Source of the DNA: Winogradskyella vidalii
GTDB taxonomy: Bacteria; Bacteroidota; Bacteroidia; Flavobacteriales; Flavobacteriaceae
Assembly: GCF_013403955.1 (NCBI RefSeq)
Contig: NZ_JABFDG010000004.1
Coordinates: 186,001 to 250,000 of the forward strand
Length of the DNA stretch: 64,000 nt
Direction of reading: 5' to 3'
The position numbers and the translations under genes were made by a program. This document shows positions 1 through 9,033 of this stretch, piece by piece (the first letter of the stretch is position 1; every line of letters begins with the position of its first letter). The notes below the pieces were generated by a model, which was not told where the DNA came from, searched no databases, and saw only the letters and a program-made list of their open reading frames with translations.

Positions 1-1388
1 ATACGGAAATCATTAAAGACAAAAAAGGTGACAAAGTTATTGTTGCTGTTATCGATTCTGGTATTGATATTGATCATGAAGACTTAAGAAATGTCCTTTG
101 GACCAATGAAGACGAAATACCAAACAACGGCATAGATGATGACAAAAATGGCTATGTTGATGATGTACATGGTTGGAACTTTCTAGGTGATGCCTATGAT
201 GAACAATTAGAATATGTACGTTTAATTGCCAGTGGAGATACATCTGACCCACGTTACAATGAAGCGGTTGCCTTACACGAAGAAGAACAGCAACAATACC
301 AAAGTACAAAAATAAGATATGAACAAATTGCGCTCGCTGTAAACGGTGCTCATGAGGCTTTAACAAAACACTTTGGTAAAAGTGACTATACCATTGAAGA
401 GGTTAATGCTATTGAAACTGAAGATGAAACTTTATCTCAAGCGATTCAAGTGGCTAATGGAATGCAAGCCAACGGTATATCTTTAGCAGAAGCTAAAAAA
501 GAAATTAACAATGCTTTAGAAAGCATTAACGAGCGTTTAAACTATCATTTTAATATCGATTTTTCTGGTCGTACTACTGGTGATGATATTAATGATCTTA
601 CGGATACAGGTTATGGTAACGGCAACGTTAAACCAGTTAAGAAATCTGAATCTCATGGAACACATGTTGCTGGTATTATTGCTGCAGAACGCAATAATGG
701 CTTAGGCGCAAATGGAGTTGCAAACCATGTAGAAATTATGTCTATAAGAGCGGTTCCAAATGGTGATGAGTACGATAAAGATATCGCCTTAGCGATTCGG
801 TATGCTGTAGATAATGGTGCTAAAGTTATTAATGGAAGCTTTGGAAAATCATTTTCTCCACATGCAGACTGGGTAAGAGATGCTATTAAATATGCATCAG
901 ATAACGATGTTGTTTTTGTACATGCAGCTGGTAATTCTAGTGAAGATGTAGATGTTGAACCAAATTTTCCAGATGATAATGTAGACTTTGTTGAAATTTC
1001 AGAAACCTATATTAGAGTCGGTTCTATAACTTCGAAATATGGTTCAAATATTGTTTCTGGTTTTTCTAACTATGGTAAAAACAATGTCGATGTTTTTGCA
1101 CCAGGATCTGCAATTTATTCTACAACTCCAGAAAACGAATATCAACCAAACAGTGGTACGTCAATGGCTTCGCCTGCAGTAGCTGGTGTTGCTGCATTAG
1201 TACGTTCTTATTTTCCTAAATTGAGTGCTGCGCAAGTTAAACAAGTGGTTTTAGAGTCTGGTTTACCTATTACTACAAGAGTTGTTGTAGGTGGTGAAGC
1301 TTCTAACGTTTTACCATTTTCAGACTTATCTAAAACAGGAAAAATAGTTAACGCTTATAATGCCTTAATTATGGCTTCAAAGTTGTAA
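1..1388 (+). CDS. S8 family serine peptidase (subtilisin-like), 5'-truncated by window edge
   Basis: This is the C-terminal part of a subtilisin-family protease; the reading frame is open from base 3, so the real start lies outside the window. All three catalytic motifs are visible: VIDSGID (Asp, near base 54), SHGTHVAG (His, near base 654) and GTSMASPAVAG (Ser, near base 1157). The Asp and His are about 200 codons apart, far more than the few tens of residues usual in subtilisins. The extra segment is charged and Gln/Glu-rich and probably helical, so this belongs to the flavobacterial S8 subfamily with a large insertion. No T9SS sorting domain is seen at the C-terminus, which ends shortly after the catalytic domain. 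The protein is probably exported (inference, since the N-terminus is missing). A GC-rich hairpin follows the stop. Confidence 0.93.
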   Translation, partial: TEIIKDKKGDKVIVAVIDSGIDIDHEDLRNVLWTNEDEIPNNGIDDDKNGYVDDVHGWNFLGDAYDEQLEYVRLIASGDTSDPRYNEAVALHEEEQQQYQSTKIRYEQIALAVNGAHEALTKHFGKSDYTIEEVNAIETEDETLSQAIQVANGMQANGISLAEAKKEINNALESINERLNYHFNIDFSGRTTGDDINDLTDTGYGNGNVKPVKKSESHGTHVAGIIAAERNNGLGANGVANHVEIMSIRAVPNGDEYDKDIALAIRYAVDNGAKVINGSFGKSFSPHADWVRDAIKYASDNDVVFVHAAGNSSEDVDVEPNFPDDNVDFVEISETYIRVGSITSKYGSNIVSGFSNYGKNNVDVFAPGSAIYSTTPENEYQPNSGTSMASPAVAGVAALVRSYFPKLSAAQVKQVVLESGLPITTRVVVGGEASNVLPFSDLSKTGKIVNAYNALIMASKL

Positions 1389-1422
1389 TACACCTTTTGA
1401 TTTGCCTTAAAAACTAATCTCA

Positions 1423-1456
1423 TAGGGGTTATTTAGTGAAAACAAAATAACCCCTA
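1423..1456 (+). terminator. Hairpin downstream of the S8 protease gene
   Basis: Two perfect 12-base inverted arms (1423-1434 and 1445-1456, containing TAGGGG / CCCCTA) are separated by 10 bases. The hairpin sits 35 bases after the protease stop and just before the next gene. The following bases are A-rich, without a T-tract, so termination is plausible but not certain. Confidence 0.45.
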
Positions 1457-1475
1457 ATAAAAACCCATAAATTCT

Positions 1476-3278
1476 ATGAAATATTTCATTCTAAGTCTTT
1501 TTTCTCTTTTAATTTTTACCGCTTGTGGTACTGCAGAACAGACCCTCACAACGGCTACAAAAACTAATAACACCACAAATAGTTATTGGCAACAACATGT
1601 AGATTATGCGATGGAAATTGATATGGATGTTAATAACTACCAATATCAAGGGAAGCAAAAGTTGGTTTATACTAACAATTCACCCGACGTAATCAATAAT
1701 GTTTATTATCATTTATTTTTTAATGCGTTTCAACCTGGTAGTGAAATGGATGTACGATCGCGAACTATAAAAGATCCCGATCCAAGAGTGGGCGACCGTA
1801 TTAGTAAGCTTAAACCCAATGAAATTGGTTATATTAAAGTCAATTCATTACAACAAAACGGAACAGCAATAGCTTACAAAACTGTTGGAACGGTCTTAGA
1901 AGTACAATTAGCAGAACCTATTCAACCAGGGGAGAAAGTAACCTTTGATATGGATTTTGATGCGCAAGTACCGGTTCAAATTCGTCGTTCAGGAAGAAAT
2001 AGCAAAGAAGGTGTAGCTTTATCAATGTCTCAATGGTATCCTAAATTAGCTGAATACGATGATGAAGGATGGCACGCTGATCCTTATATCGGAAGAGAAT
2101 TCCATGGTGTTTGGGGTGATTTTGATGTAAAATTAACAATTGATAAGGATTATGTTGTAGGAGGAACGGGGTATCTTCAAGGCGAACCTACTGTAGAATC
2201 AGGAAAGAAAACGCTACATTTTAAAGCGCCAAAAGTGCATGATTTTACTTGGGGTGCTGATCCAGATTATATTCACGATACCTTACAAATGCCAAATGGA
2301 CCATTATTACATTTCTACTATAAAAGTACTTTAGATCAACAGTATTTAGACAATTGGAAAAAATTACAATCAGATACCGCAGAATTAATGAACTTCTTTA
2401 ATGAAGAAATTGGTACGTATCCTTACGAGCAATACTCTGTAATTCAAGGTGGCGATGGTGGTATGGAATATGCCATGAGCACATTAATTACTGGAGAACG
2501 CAGCTACGGTAGTTTATTGGGTGTAACTGCACACGAGCTAGCTCACACTTGGTTTCAATTTTTATTGGCTTCAAATGAATCTAAACACGAATGGATGGAT
2601 GAAGGTTTTACGACTTATATTTCAAACTTAGCCATGGAAATTTTTAAGGAAGAAAAAAGTAAAAATCCTCTAGCACGTGCTTATGCTAGTTATATTGCTT
2701 TAGCAAATTCTGGTTTTGAACAACCCTTAACAACCCACTCGGATCGTTACGCCTTCAACCAAGCATATGGTGCTGCTGCTTATAGTAAAGGAGCTGTATT
2801 ATTAGCACAATTAGGTTATATAATTGGTGAAGAGAATTTGGATAAAACCATAAAGAAATACTACGAAGATTTTAAGTTTAAACACCCTAAGCCTTTTGAT
2901 GTTATTCGTACAGCTGAGCGTATTACAGACCTTGAACTCGACTGGTACTTTATAGATTTTGCACAAACTACAAATACAATTGATTATGGGGTTAAAGCGG
3001 TAGAAGATACATCGATTACTTTAGAGCGTATTGGTTTAATGCCAATGCCTTTAGACCTTACCGTAACCTACACAGATGGTACTTCGGAAGATTTTTATAT
3101 TCCACTTCAAATGATGCGTGGCGAAAAGCCAACCACAGCCACTATAATTGAAGATTGGGCTTGGGCAATGCCAACCTATACTTTTGATGCTAAAAAGGCT
3201 GTAAAATCAGTTGAAATAGATGCCTCACAAATGATGGCAGATGTTAATAGAACAAACAATATAATTACTGTAGAGTAA
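1476..3278 (+). CDS. M1 family metallopeptidase, predicted lipoprotein
   Basis: Zinc aminopeptidase of the M1 (gluzincin) family. It has the zinc site HELAH at residues 353-357, with the third ligand Glu376 in HEWMDEGF, giving the family spacing HExxH-18x-E. The GGMEY segment upstream of it is a variant of the GxMEN substrate-binding motif. The N-terminus is a lipoprotein signal peptide (hydrophobic stretch, then FTACG with Cys17), so the enzyme is probably anchored in the outer or inner membrane facing the periplasm or surface. At 600 aa it has the N-terminal beta domain and the catalytic domain, with only a short C-terminal part. Substrate is unknown; peptide scavenging is a reasonable inference. 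It converges on the next gene and shares a terminator with it. Confidence 0.93.
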   Translation: MKYFILSLFSLLIFTACGTAEQTLTTATKTNNTTNSYWQQHVDYAMEIDMDVNNYQYQGKQKLVYTNNSPDVINNVYYHLFFNAFQPGSEMDVRSRTIKDPDPRVGDRISKLKPNEIGYIKVNSLQQNGTAIAYKTVGTVLEVQLAEPIQPGEKVTFDMDFDAQVPVQIRRSGRNSKEGVALSMSQWYPKLAEYDDEGWHADPYIGREFHGVWGDFDVKLTIDKDYVVGGTGYLQGEPTVESGKKTLHFKAPKVHDFTWGADPDYIHDTLQMPNGPLLHFYYKSTLDQQYLDNWKKLQSDTAELMNFFNEEIGTYPYEQYSVIQGGDGGMEYAMSTLITGERSYGSLLGVTAHELAHTWFQFLLASNESKHEWMDEGFTTYISNLAMEIFKEEKSKNPLARAYASYIALANSGFEQPLTTHSDRYAFNQAYGAAAYSKGAVLLAQLGYIIGEENLDKTIKKYYEDFKFKHPKPFDVIRTAERITDLELDWYFIDFAQTTNTIDYGVKAVEDTSITLERIGLMPMPLDLTVTYTDGTSEDFYIPLQMMRGEKPTTATIIEDWAWAMPTYTFDAKKAVKSVEIDASQMMADVNRTNNIITVE

Positions 3279-3297
3279 AACCTATAATAATCTAAAT

Positions 3298-3330
3298 AAA
3301 AAGAGCATAACTGGCGGTTATGCTCTTTTT
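3298..3330. terminator. Bidirectional intrinsic terminator between convergent genes
   Basis: A perfect 13-base stem (AAAAAGAGCATAA pairs with its complement ending in TTTTT) around a 7-base loop. It lies between the M1 peptidase stop (3278) and the convergent gene ending at 3349. A-tract and T-tract on either side let it serve both strands. Confidence 0.85.
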
Positions 3331-3348
3331 TATTTTATAAATGTTTGC

Positions 3349-5343
3349 TTAAAATCGTTTTTTAAACACCACATCCTCTTGGTAATTATAAACACGCCAG
3401 GTCCCATCTTGCTGGTCTCTTTTGTATTTTCCTTTAATTTTTAATTTTCCATTACTGTAATACTCTAAATAATCGCCGTGTTTTAATCCATTTTTGAGTT
3501 CTACAGAAAATCGTGTTTTACCGTTGTAATAGGTCTTTTTAAATTTCTTAGCGGTTAAATCTGTTGGAAAGATTTCTTTAATATTAAAAACAGTAGCCTT
3601 GTTAATAGTCGCTTCAGTGAGTTCAACTTGTTTTGTAGTGGTACTTCTTTTAGATTTAAAAGCAGTATCCATGAAAGTGTATTTGCTTTTTACAATTTCG
3701 GGATCTTCGTAGTCTACAACTAGCTTCGTTTCAAAAAAATCATCTTCGGATTGCAATTGAATCCCTATTTGTGAAAAGCAGATAAAATAATCTTTATTAG
3801 CCTGTAACTCCTTTCTGGTATTAGCATCTAAAAAATTATAAGCACTATTGTATAGATATGGTGCGTTTATATAAGCAAAAACACTAGATCGACTATCAAA
3901 ATTATTATCAAAATCTTCAAAAGATTCAAAATTTGCTAGTGTTTGATCATTAATATAGCTGGTAATTATACTTTTTAAGGTGTTAGGATGGTTACTAAAA
4001 ACCACATAATCATCTATAACTGTAAAATACGGTCTATCAATTTCTTTGAATAAATCTCCTAATAAGGCTTTAAAAAAGCCTTTAATATCCATATAATTAA
4101 TTGCATGTCCTTTGTAACTGACTTCTTTAAATTTGGCAGGACTCCGGCGTCTTATTTGTTCTAAAATAAAATGTAAGTTCTTTTTAGCATCATCACTATC
4201 GGTTGTTTTTAAGATAAACGCAACATCTTTTTTAGAATTAGTTACTGTAGAGTGCAATTGAATTAGGGCAATTTCATCATCTATCCAACTTATAAAATGC
4301 TTTTCTAAATCTATTTTTAGGAAATTTTCTATTTGTTCTGTGCCATCTAAATAACTTTTAAATTCTTCTGGTTTTTCTTTTAATACATTCTCAAAATTAC
4401 TGTAGAATTTATCAAAACGATCAAAGGTAAAACTCAAATAAAAAGCAGTTTCTTTTGGTGCTATCTCTGGGATTCGCCTAGAACTTTTACCCGAATTTTG
4501 AAGTGATTTTAAATAAATGCTTACCGTCTCATTATAGTTGGTAATACCGTTTGCTGTTATGGTATTATCATCCAAATCAAAATTAAATCCACTAAAAAGT
4601 AAGCTCTTACTCAATGTCTTTGTTAAGGCACCAGATTCATTAGAAAAAACTTTTAAATAATCTTCGAAATATTGGTACTGTAAATACAATCGAAACATAT
4701 CACCATAACCAACTTCTTTTTCAACTTCAATAAAATCTAAATTTCGACCAATTTCTGGTTCTAAATATTGATCTATTGAAGCTTCTACCAAAGTATGTAC
4801 ATAAGACGCAATCATTTGATTTTTAATAAAACTAATATGTAAAGTTTCACGGTCGGTTACATCGTAAATCTCAATAATTTCGTGATTGTGATATTTGCGT
4901 TTACTCACCTTATAATTACTATCGGTAAAGCTGTTTAAATGATTTTTTAAAATATTTAGTTTTGCTATTTTTTGTAAATCTACCACATAGAAAAAATCGT
5001 ATTTCTTAGGCTTATAAACATGAGCAGAAATTAAAACTTCTCTATTTCCTATGCTTTCAAAAACACTTTTTTCTTGTTTAAAAATCGTATCAATTTTATT
5101 AAGGCTTTCTGCTAATTCATTAAAATAAGTATTGGTATTAAGATGGTTCCAGATATCACTTTTACTGATGTCGTTCCAATTATCTATAGGATCTTGAGTT
5201 TCTATGATATAAACCGCATCTTTAGGAACTAAGTAAATAGACTTTAAATTATCATTAGTATCAATATAAAATGTATAAAAGCCGTAGAGGGTAAAACTAA
5301 AAATAAGGGCAATTATAATAAGTAGAGATTTTCTTTTTCTCAT
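3349..5343 (-). CDS. DUF3352-like envelope protein with C-terminal YwqK/MORN-type repeats
   Basis: 664-residue protein of unknown function. It starts with a short basic segment and one hydrophobic helix (residues 6-25), so it is membrane-anchored or secreted. The body resembles flavobacterial DUF3352-like proteins (family assignment from overall character, not from a decisive motif). The last about 60 residues hold repeats of the YYNGK..GLKHGDYLEYYSNG..IKGKYK..DGTWRVYN type, as in YwqK/MORN proteins. It stands alone on the minus strand, between the M1 peptidase and the divergent rnpA. A CAAAAGTA site upstream (TACTTTTG on the coding strand) could be its promoter. No enzymatic motif is recognised. 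Confidence 0.75.
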   Translation of the reverse strand: MRKRKSLLIIIALIFSFTLYGFYTFYIDTNDNLKSIYLVPKDAVYIIETQDPIDNWNDISKSDIWNHLNTNTYFNELAESLNKIDTIFKQEKSVFESIGNREVLISAHVYKPKKYDFFYVVDLQKIAKLNILKNHLNSFTDSNYKVSKRKYHNHEIIEIYDVTDRETLHISFIKNQMIASYVHTLVEASIDQYLEPEIGRNLDFIEVEKEVGYGDMFRLYLQYQYFEDYLKVFSNESGALTKTLSKSLLFSGFNFDLDDNTITANGITNYNETVSIYLKSLQNSGKSSRRIPEIAPKETAFYLSFTFDRFDKFYSNFENVLKEKPEEFKSYLDGTEQIENFLKIDLEKHFISWIDDEIALIQLHSTVTNSKKDVAFILKTTDSDDAKKNLHFILEQIRRRSPAKFKEVSYKGHAINYMDIKGFFKALLGDLFKEIDRPYFTVIDDYVVFSNHPNTLKSIITSYINDQTLANFESFEDFDNNFDSRSSVFAYINAPYLYNSAYNFLDANTRKELQANKDYFICFSQIGIQLQSEDDFFETKLVVDYEDPEIVKSKYTFMDTAFKSKRSTTTKQVELTEATINKATVFNIKEIFPTDLTAKKFKKTYYNGKTRFSVELKNGLKHGDYLEYYSNGKLKIKGKYKRDQQDGTWRVYNYQEDVVFKKRF

Positions 5344-5383
5344 TGTAGCGGTTTATTGGGGTTAGAATGAAAAATCTTCACAA

Positions 5384-5391
5384 CAAAAGTA
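5384..5391 (-). promoter_or_regulatory. Putative -7 element (TACTTTTG) for the DUF3352-like gene
   Basis: Matches the Bacteroidetes TAnnTTTG consensus on the minus strand, 40 bases before the start codon. No TTG was found at the right distance upstream, so support is partial. Confidence 0.4.
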
Positions 5392-5558
5392 ACCTAATAT
5401 TCTTGTAAATAAACGAGAATCAATATTTAGGCCTCGAATTTCTACAAATCGTAAACTTTTACTACTAAAGCTTTAGTATTGCTAAGATTTAAACTTACTT
5501 TGTTATATTAAAGAATACCCTAAATTTTAAAGCTTTACTAAAAGCATAATTTATTAAG

Positions 5559-5969
5559 ATGTCTTTTACATACGCCAAAAAAGATAAACTAAAAAGTAAA
5601 AAGCTTATAGAAGAGCTGTTTACAAACGGAAAAGTAGTTACCGCTTATCCCTTAAGATTGGTCTACATACAAACTAAATTTGAAGATGGTTCGCTACTAA
5701 AAACAGGGGTTTCTGTTAGCAAAAGATTACATAAAACAGCGGTTTCTAGAAATAAAATTAAACGTTTGTTAAGAGAAACCTACAGGCTTAATAAACCCTT
5801 GTATTTTAACAATAGTTCTGCATCTTATGCGTTTATGATTTTGTATATTGGTAAAGGTGGAACATCTTTTGATAAACTTAACCAAACTATGACAGTACTG
5901 TTTAAAAAATTCTTGGCTAAAAACGCCCCATTAATTAAAACATCTGGTACTAATACTACTAAAACATGA
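5559..5969 (+). CDS. rnpA: Ribonuclease P protein component
   Basis: Small basic protein (136 aa) that assists the RNase P RNA in cutting the 5' leader from pre-tRNA. The family signature is clear: the RNR-type motif SRNKIKRLLRETYR at about residues 63-76, and an N-terminal block typical of RnpA. Length is normal. The stop overlaps the start of the following S41 protease (ATGA), so the two are co-transcribed. In many bacteria rnpA lies beside rpmH and dnaA; neither is here. The RNase P RNA gene itself was not found in the window. Confidence 0.95.
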   Translation: MSFTYAKKDKLKSKKLIEELFTNGKVVTAYPLRLVYIQTKFEDGSLLKTGVSVSKRLHKTAVSRNKIKRLLRETYRLNKPLYFNNSSASYAFMILYIGKGGTSFDKLNQTMTVLFKKFLAKNAPLIKTSGTNTTKT

Positions 5970-7600
5970 GACACCTATTACATAAAAGAATCCTGTTCCC
6001 AATTTTAGCTGTGCTTATTTTTTTTGGCACCACAGCATTCAAAAATGACTTTTTTGAAATAGCCAAACAAATCGAAATATTTACCACGCTTTATAAGGAA
6101 ATCAACATGAATTATGTTGATGATACTAATCCTGGAAACCTTATGGATACAGCGATTAAAAGCATGTTGAACGATTTAGATCCTTACACCCAGTTTTATA
6201 ACGAACAAGATGTAGAAGCGTCTAGAATTAATAATGCTGGTGATTACACAGGCATTGGAGCTAGAGTTTTAACTTTAGAAAACAAATTGGTTATTATAGA
6301 ACCTTATAAAAATTATGCTGCAGACAAAGCCGGACTTAAAGCTGGAGACGAAATCATAAAAGTAGATAACGTAACCGTTGCCGATTTTAAAGATGATGCT
6401 GCCAATTTACTACAAGGTGCTGCAGGTACTGAAGTTTCGGTTACCTATAAAAGACAAGAAAAAACTACAACGGTAAAAATTATAAGAGAATCCTTAGAGA
6501 TTAAAGCTGTACCTCATTATTCTATGGTCGATGAAAAAACAGGTTATGTGGTACTCAGAAAATTTAATGATAAAGCATCAGCTGAAACTATGAGTGCTAT
6601 TAAAGCATTAAAAAATCAAGGTGCCACGCAATTAATTTTGGATCTTAGAGGAAATCCTGGTGGTTTATTAAGTGAAGCTGTTAACGTCACTAATATTTTT
6701 GTACCGCAAAATCAATTGGTAGTGACCACTAAATCTAAGGTAAAAAAATACAATAAAACCTATTATACACAACGAGAAGCTATTGATACCGAAATTCCTT
6801 TAGTGGTTTTAATTGATGGAAGAAGTGCTTCTGCAAGCGAGATTGTTTCTGGTGCATTACAAGATATGGATCGTGCCGTTGTGGTTGGTACGCGAAGTTT
6901 TGGTAAAGGTTTAGTACAACGCCCAAAATCGTTGATTTACGGCACGCAAATGAAAATTACGATATCTAGGTATTACACACCATCAGGACGCTGTATCCAA
7001 GCTTTAGATTACTGGAATAGAGATGAAAATGGTAAAGCTACCAGAACAGAACAAGAAAATTATAATGTCTTTAAAACCAGAAATGGTCGCGATGTATTTG
7101 ATGGTGGCGGTGTACAACCAGATATTGAAGTTGAATTTGCAAAGCATACCCCAATAACTAAAGCTATTTCAGAAGAAAATCTTGTTTTCAACTTTGCTAC
7201 AAATTATTATTACGATCATAAAGTTGAAGCATTAAAAAGCTTTGAACTATCAGATTCAGACTTCAAAGATTTTAAAAATTATATAAAAGCAAGTGGTTTT
7301 AATTTTGAAACAAAAACTGAAAAAGCATTAATCAATGCTATCAATGTTGCTAAAGAAGAAGAACTAGATGCCGTTATTAAATCTGATTACAATGATTTAA
7401 CAGCAGCTCTAAAAACTTATAAAACCAATGCTATAGACGCTAATAAAACCCAATTAAAATCATTACTTACAGACGAAATTATTAAACGTTATTTTTACAG
7501 TGAAGGCTTATATACCTATTATACCGCTAATAATATTGAAATTAAAAAAGCTTTGACTATTCTCAATAATCCCTCACAATATTCTAGTATCTTGAGATAG
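5966..7600 (+). CDS. S41 family C-terminal processing peptidase
   Basis: Serine protease of the CtpA/Prc type that recognises C-terminal tails, acting in the periplasm. Order of parts: N-terminal hydrophobic signal/anchor (residues 9-21), the S41 N-terminal helical part with a DLDPYTQF motif, a PDZ domain (about 90-170, containing AGLKAGDEIIKVD), and the catalytic core with the SASASE serine motif and the FGKG lysine of the Ser-Lys dyad (about residues 290-320). A roughly 150-residue helical tail follows. It overlaps rnpA by four bases. The coupling to rnpA appears only as gene order; a functional link is not implied. Confidence 0.93.
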   Translation: MRHLLHKRILFPILAVLIFFGTTAFKNDFFEIAKQIEIFTTLYKEINMNYVDDTNPGNLMDTAIKSMLNDLDPYTQFYNEQDVEASRINNAGDYTGIGARVLTLENKLVIIEPYKNYAADKAGLKAGDEIIKVDNVTVADFKDDAANLLQGAAGTEVSVTYKRQEKTTTVKIIRESLEIKAVPHYSMVDEKTGYVVLRKFNDKASAETMSAIKALKNQGATQLILDLRGNPGGLLSEAVNVTNIFVPQNQLVVTTKSKVKKYNKTYYTQREAIDTEIPLVVLIDGRSASASEIVSGALQDMDRAVVVGTRSFGKGLVQRPKSLIYGTQMKITISRYYTPSGRCIQALDYWNRDENGKATRTEQENYNVFKTRNGRDVFDGGGVQPDIEVEFAKHTPITKAISEENLVFNFATNYYYDHKVEALKSFELSDSDFKDFKNYIKASGFNFETKTEKALINAINVAKEEELDAVIKSDYNDLTAALKTYKTNAIDANKTQLKSLLTDEIIKRYFYSEGLYTYYTANNIEIKKALTILNNPSQYSSILR

Positions 7601-7662
7601 AAATTATTTTTTTTATATTTATAATCGCAATTATTTTCTGGAAGTAAGAAAATTATAATAAA

Positions 7663-8502
7663 ATGAAATTCCTAACTATACTTTTATGTTTATGTGTTCA
7701 GCTTTCTTTTGCCCAAGAAGAAGTGAAACACGAGGTTTATTTTGAAACCGACCAACACGATATTCCGGAAACAGAACACAGCAGATTATTACTTTTTTTA
7801 TCAAAAATTGAAGATATAGATATTGAGAAGATTTCTATCTATGGCTTTACAGATGATCGCGGAAGTGATAATTATAATCTTGTGTTATCTCAAAATCGTG
7901 CTGATGCCATAAAATCAGTATTTTCTAATAATGAGTTTGATGAGTCAAAAATGACCAATGTTGATGGAAAGGGTAAAATTTTGGTCAATATTATTAAAGA
8001 AAATGACTTAAATAAAATACGAGGTTTAAATCGTAAAGTTGAAATTATTGTCACACCTGTTTTTCCTCCTAAAGTAAAAGAGGAAGTTAAAGAACCGGAA
8101 AAAGAAACTGCTGAGGATATATTGAAAGGCGATTTAAAAGAAGGGGATAAAATTCTATTAGAAAATCTTTTATTTAGAACAGGGTACAGTTATTTAACCA
8201 AAGAATCTAAACCCGTACTAGACAGAATAGCTGATATTTTAGTTGAACGTACCAATGTTTATTTTACTATAGAGGGTCATGTATGCTGTACTCAAGGTCA
8301 AAGAGATGCTATTGATCGTAAAACTAAAAAACGGAATCTATCTTTAGCTCGTGCAAAATATATCTACGATTATCTGGTAGATAAAGGCGTAAAACACTAC
8401 CGAATGAAATTTGCTGGTATGCGTAGAAAAGCACCCCTTGGCGGAGATCCGCAATTAGATAGACGTGTAGAAATTGTTGTAACGCGGATTTACGAAAAGT
8501 AA
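7663..8502 (+). CDS. OmpA family protein with two OmpA-like domains
   Basis: 279-residue exported protein (signal peptide cut near FAQEE, residue 17-18). It has two OmpA/MotB-like peptidoglycan-binding domains in tandem. The first (about 24-130) contains YGFTDDRGSDNYN and NRKVEII. The second (about 160-277) contains IEGHVCC, the helix LSLARAKYIYDYL and DRRVEIVV. Each has the expected beta-alpha pattern with Asp/Arg residues that contact diaminopimelate in the family. There is no beta-barrel, so it is a periplasmic peptidoglycan-binding protein. The linker between them is Glu/Lys-rich. Its stop codon abuts that of the convergent acetyltransferase with no bases between. Confidence 0.88.
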   Translation: MKFLTILLCLCVQLSFAQEEVKHEVYFETDQHDIPETEHSRLLLFLSKIEDIDIEKISIYGFTDDRGSDNYNLVLSQNRADAIKSVFSNNEFDESKMTNVDGKGKILVNIIKENDLNKIRGLNRKVEIIVTPVFPPKVKEEVKEPEKETAEDILKGDLKEGDKILLENLLFRTGYSYLTKESKPVLDRIADILVERTNVYFTIEGHVCCTQGQRDAIDRKTKKRNLSLARAKYIYDYLVDKGVKHYRMKFAGMRRKAPLGGDPQLDRRVEIVVTRIYEK

Positions 8503-8946
8503 CTAGGCTTTTATCATGTTGATATGTGGAATACCATCTTCTAAATAGCCTTCACCAACTTCATAAAATTCTAAATTATTATAAAATTGTTTTAAATAGG
8601 ATTGTGCAGAAATTCTAATGACTGTTTCGTTATAATGTGTTTTAATAGCATTTATAGACGCTTTCATAATTGCATTACCATAATGATACTTTCGTTCGTT
8701 TTTTAGCACTACAACGCGTCCTATACTAGCTTCTTTAAAATAATAACCAGGTTGAAACACTCGGGTATAAGCGACTAATTTTTCATTTTTATAACCTAAA
8801 ACATGAAGTGCTTTTTGGTCCTTACCATCAATATCTTGGTAAACGCAATCTTGTTCTACTACAAAGACTTCACTTCGTAGTTGAAGCAGGTCATAGAGCT
8901 GTTGAATTGTTAATTCTTCGAAAGTTTTTACTTCTATTTTTAGCAT
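8503..8946 (-). CDS. GNAT family N-acetyltransferase, ElaA-like
   Basis: 147-residue acetyl-CoA-dependent N-acetyltransferase resembling E. coli ElaA. The N-terminal LYDLLQLRSEVFVVEQ and DGKDQKALHVLG segments and the RVVVLKNERKYHYGNAIM acetyl-CoA loop are typical of this branch. Length is usual. The substrate is not known. It ends tail-to-tail against the OmpA gene and has no obvious partner gene. Confidence 0.88.
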   Translation of the reverse strand: MLKIEVKTFEELTIQQLYDLLQLRSEVFVVEQDCVYQDIDGKDQKALHVLGYKNEKLVAYTRVFQPGYYFKEASIGRVVVLKNERKYHYGNAIMKASINAIKTHYNETVIRISAQSYLKQFYNNLEFYEVGEGYLEDGIPHINMIKA

Positions 8947-9033
8947 AATAATTGATTCGTATTTGAGAGTGCAGCGTGTTAATCTTTAAAATTATAGGAC
9001 AATAATAAATAGATTACTTCCTTCGCAGGAATT

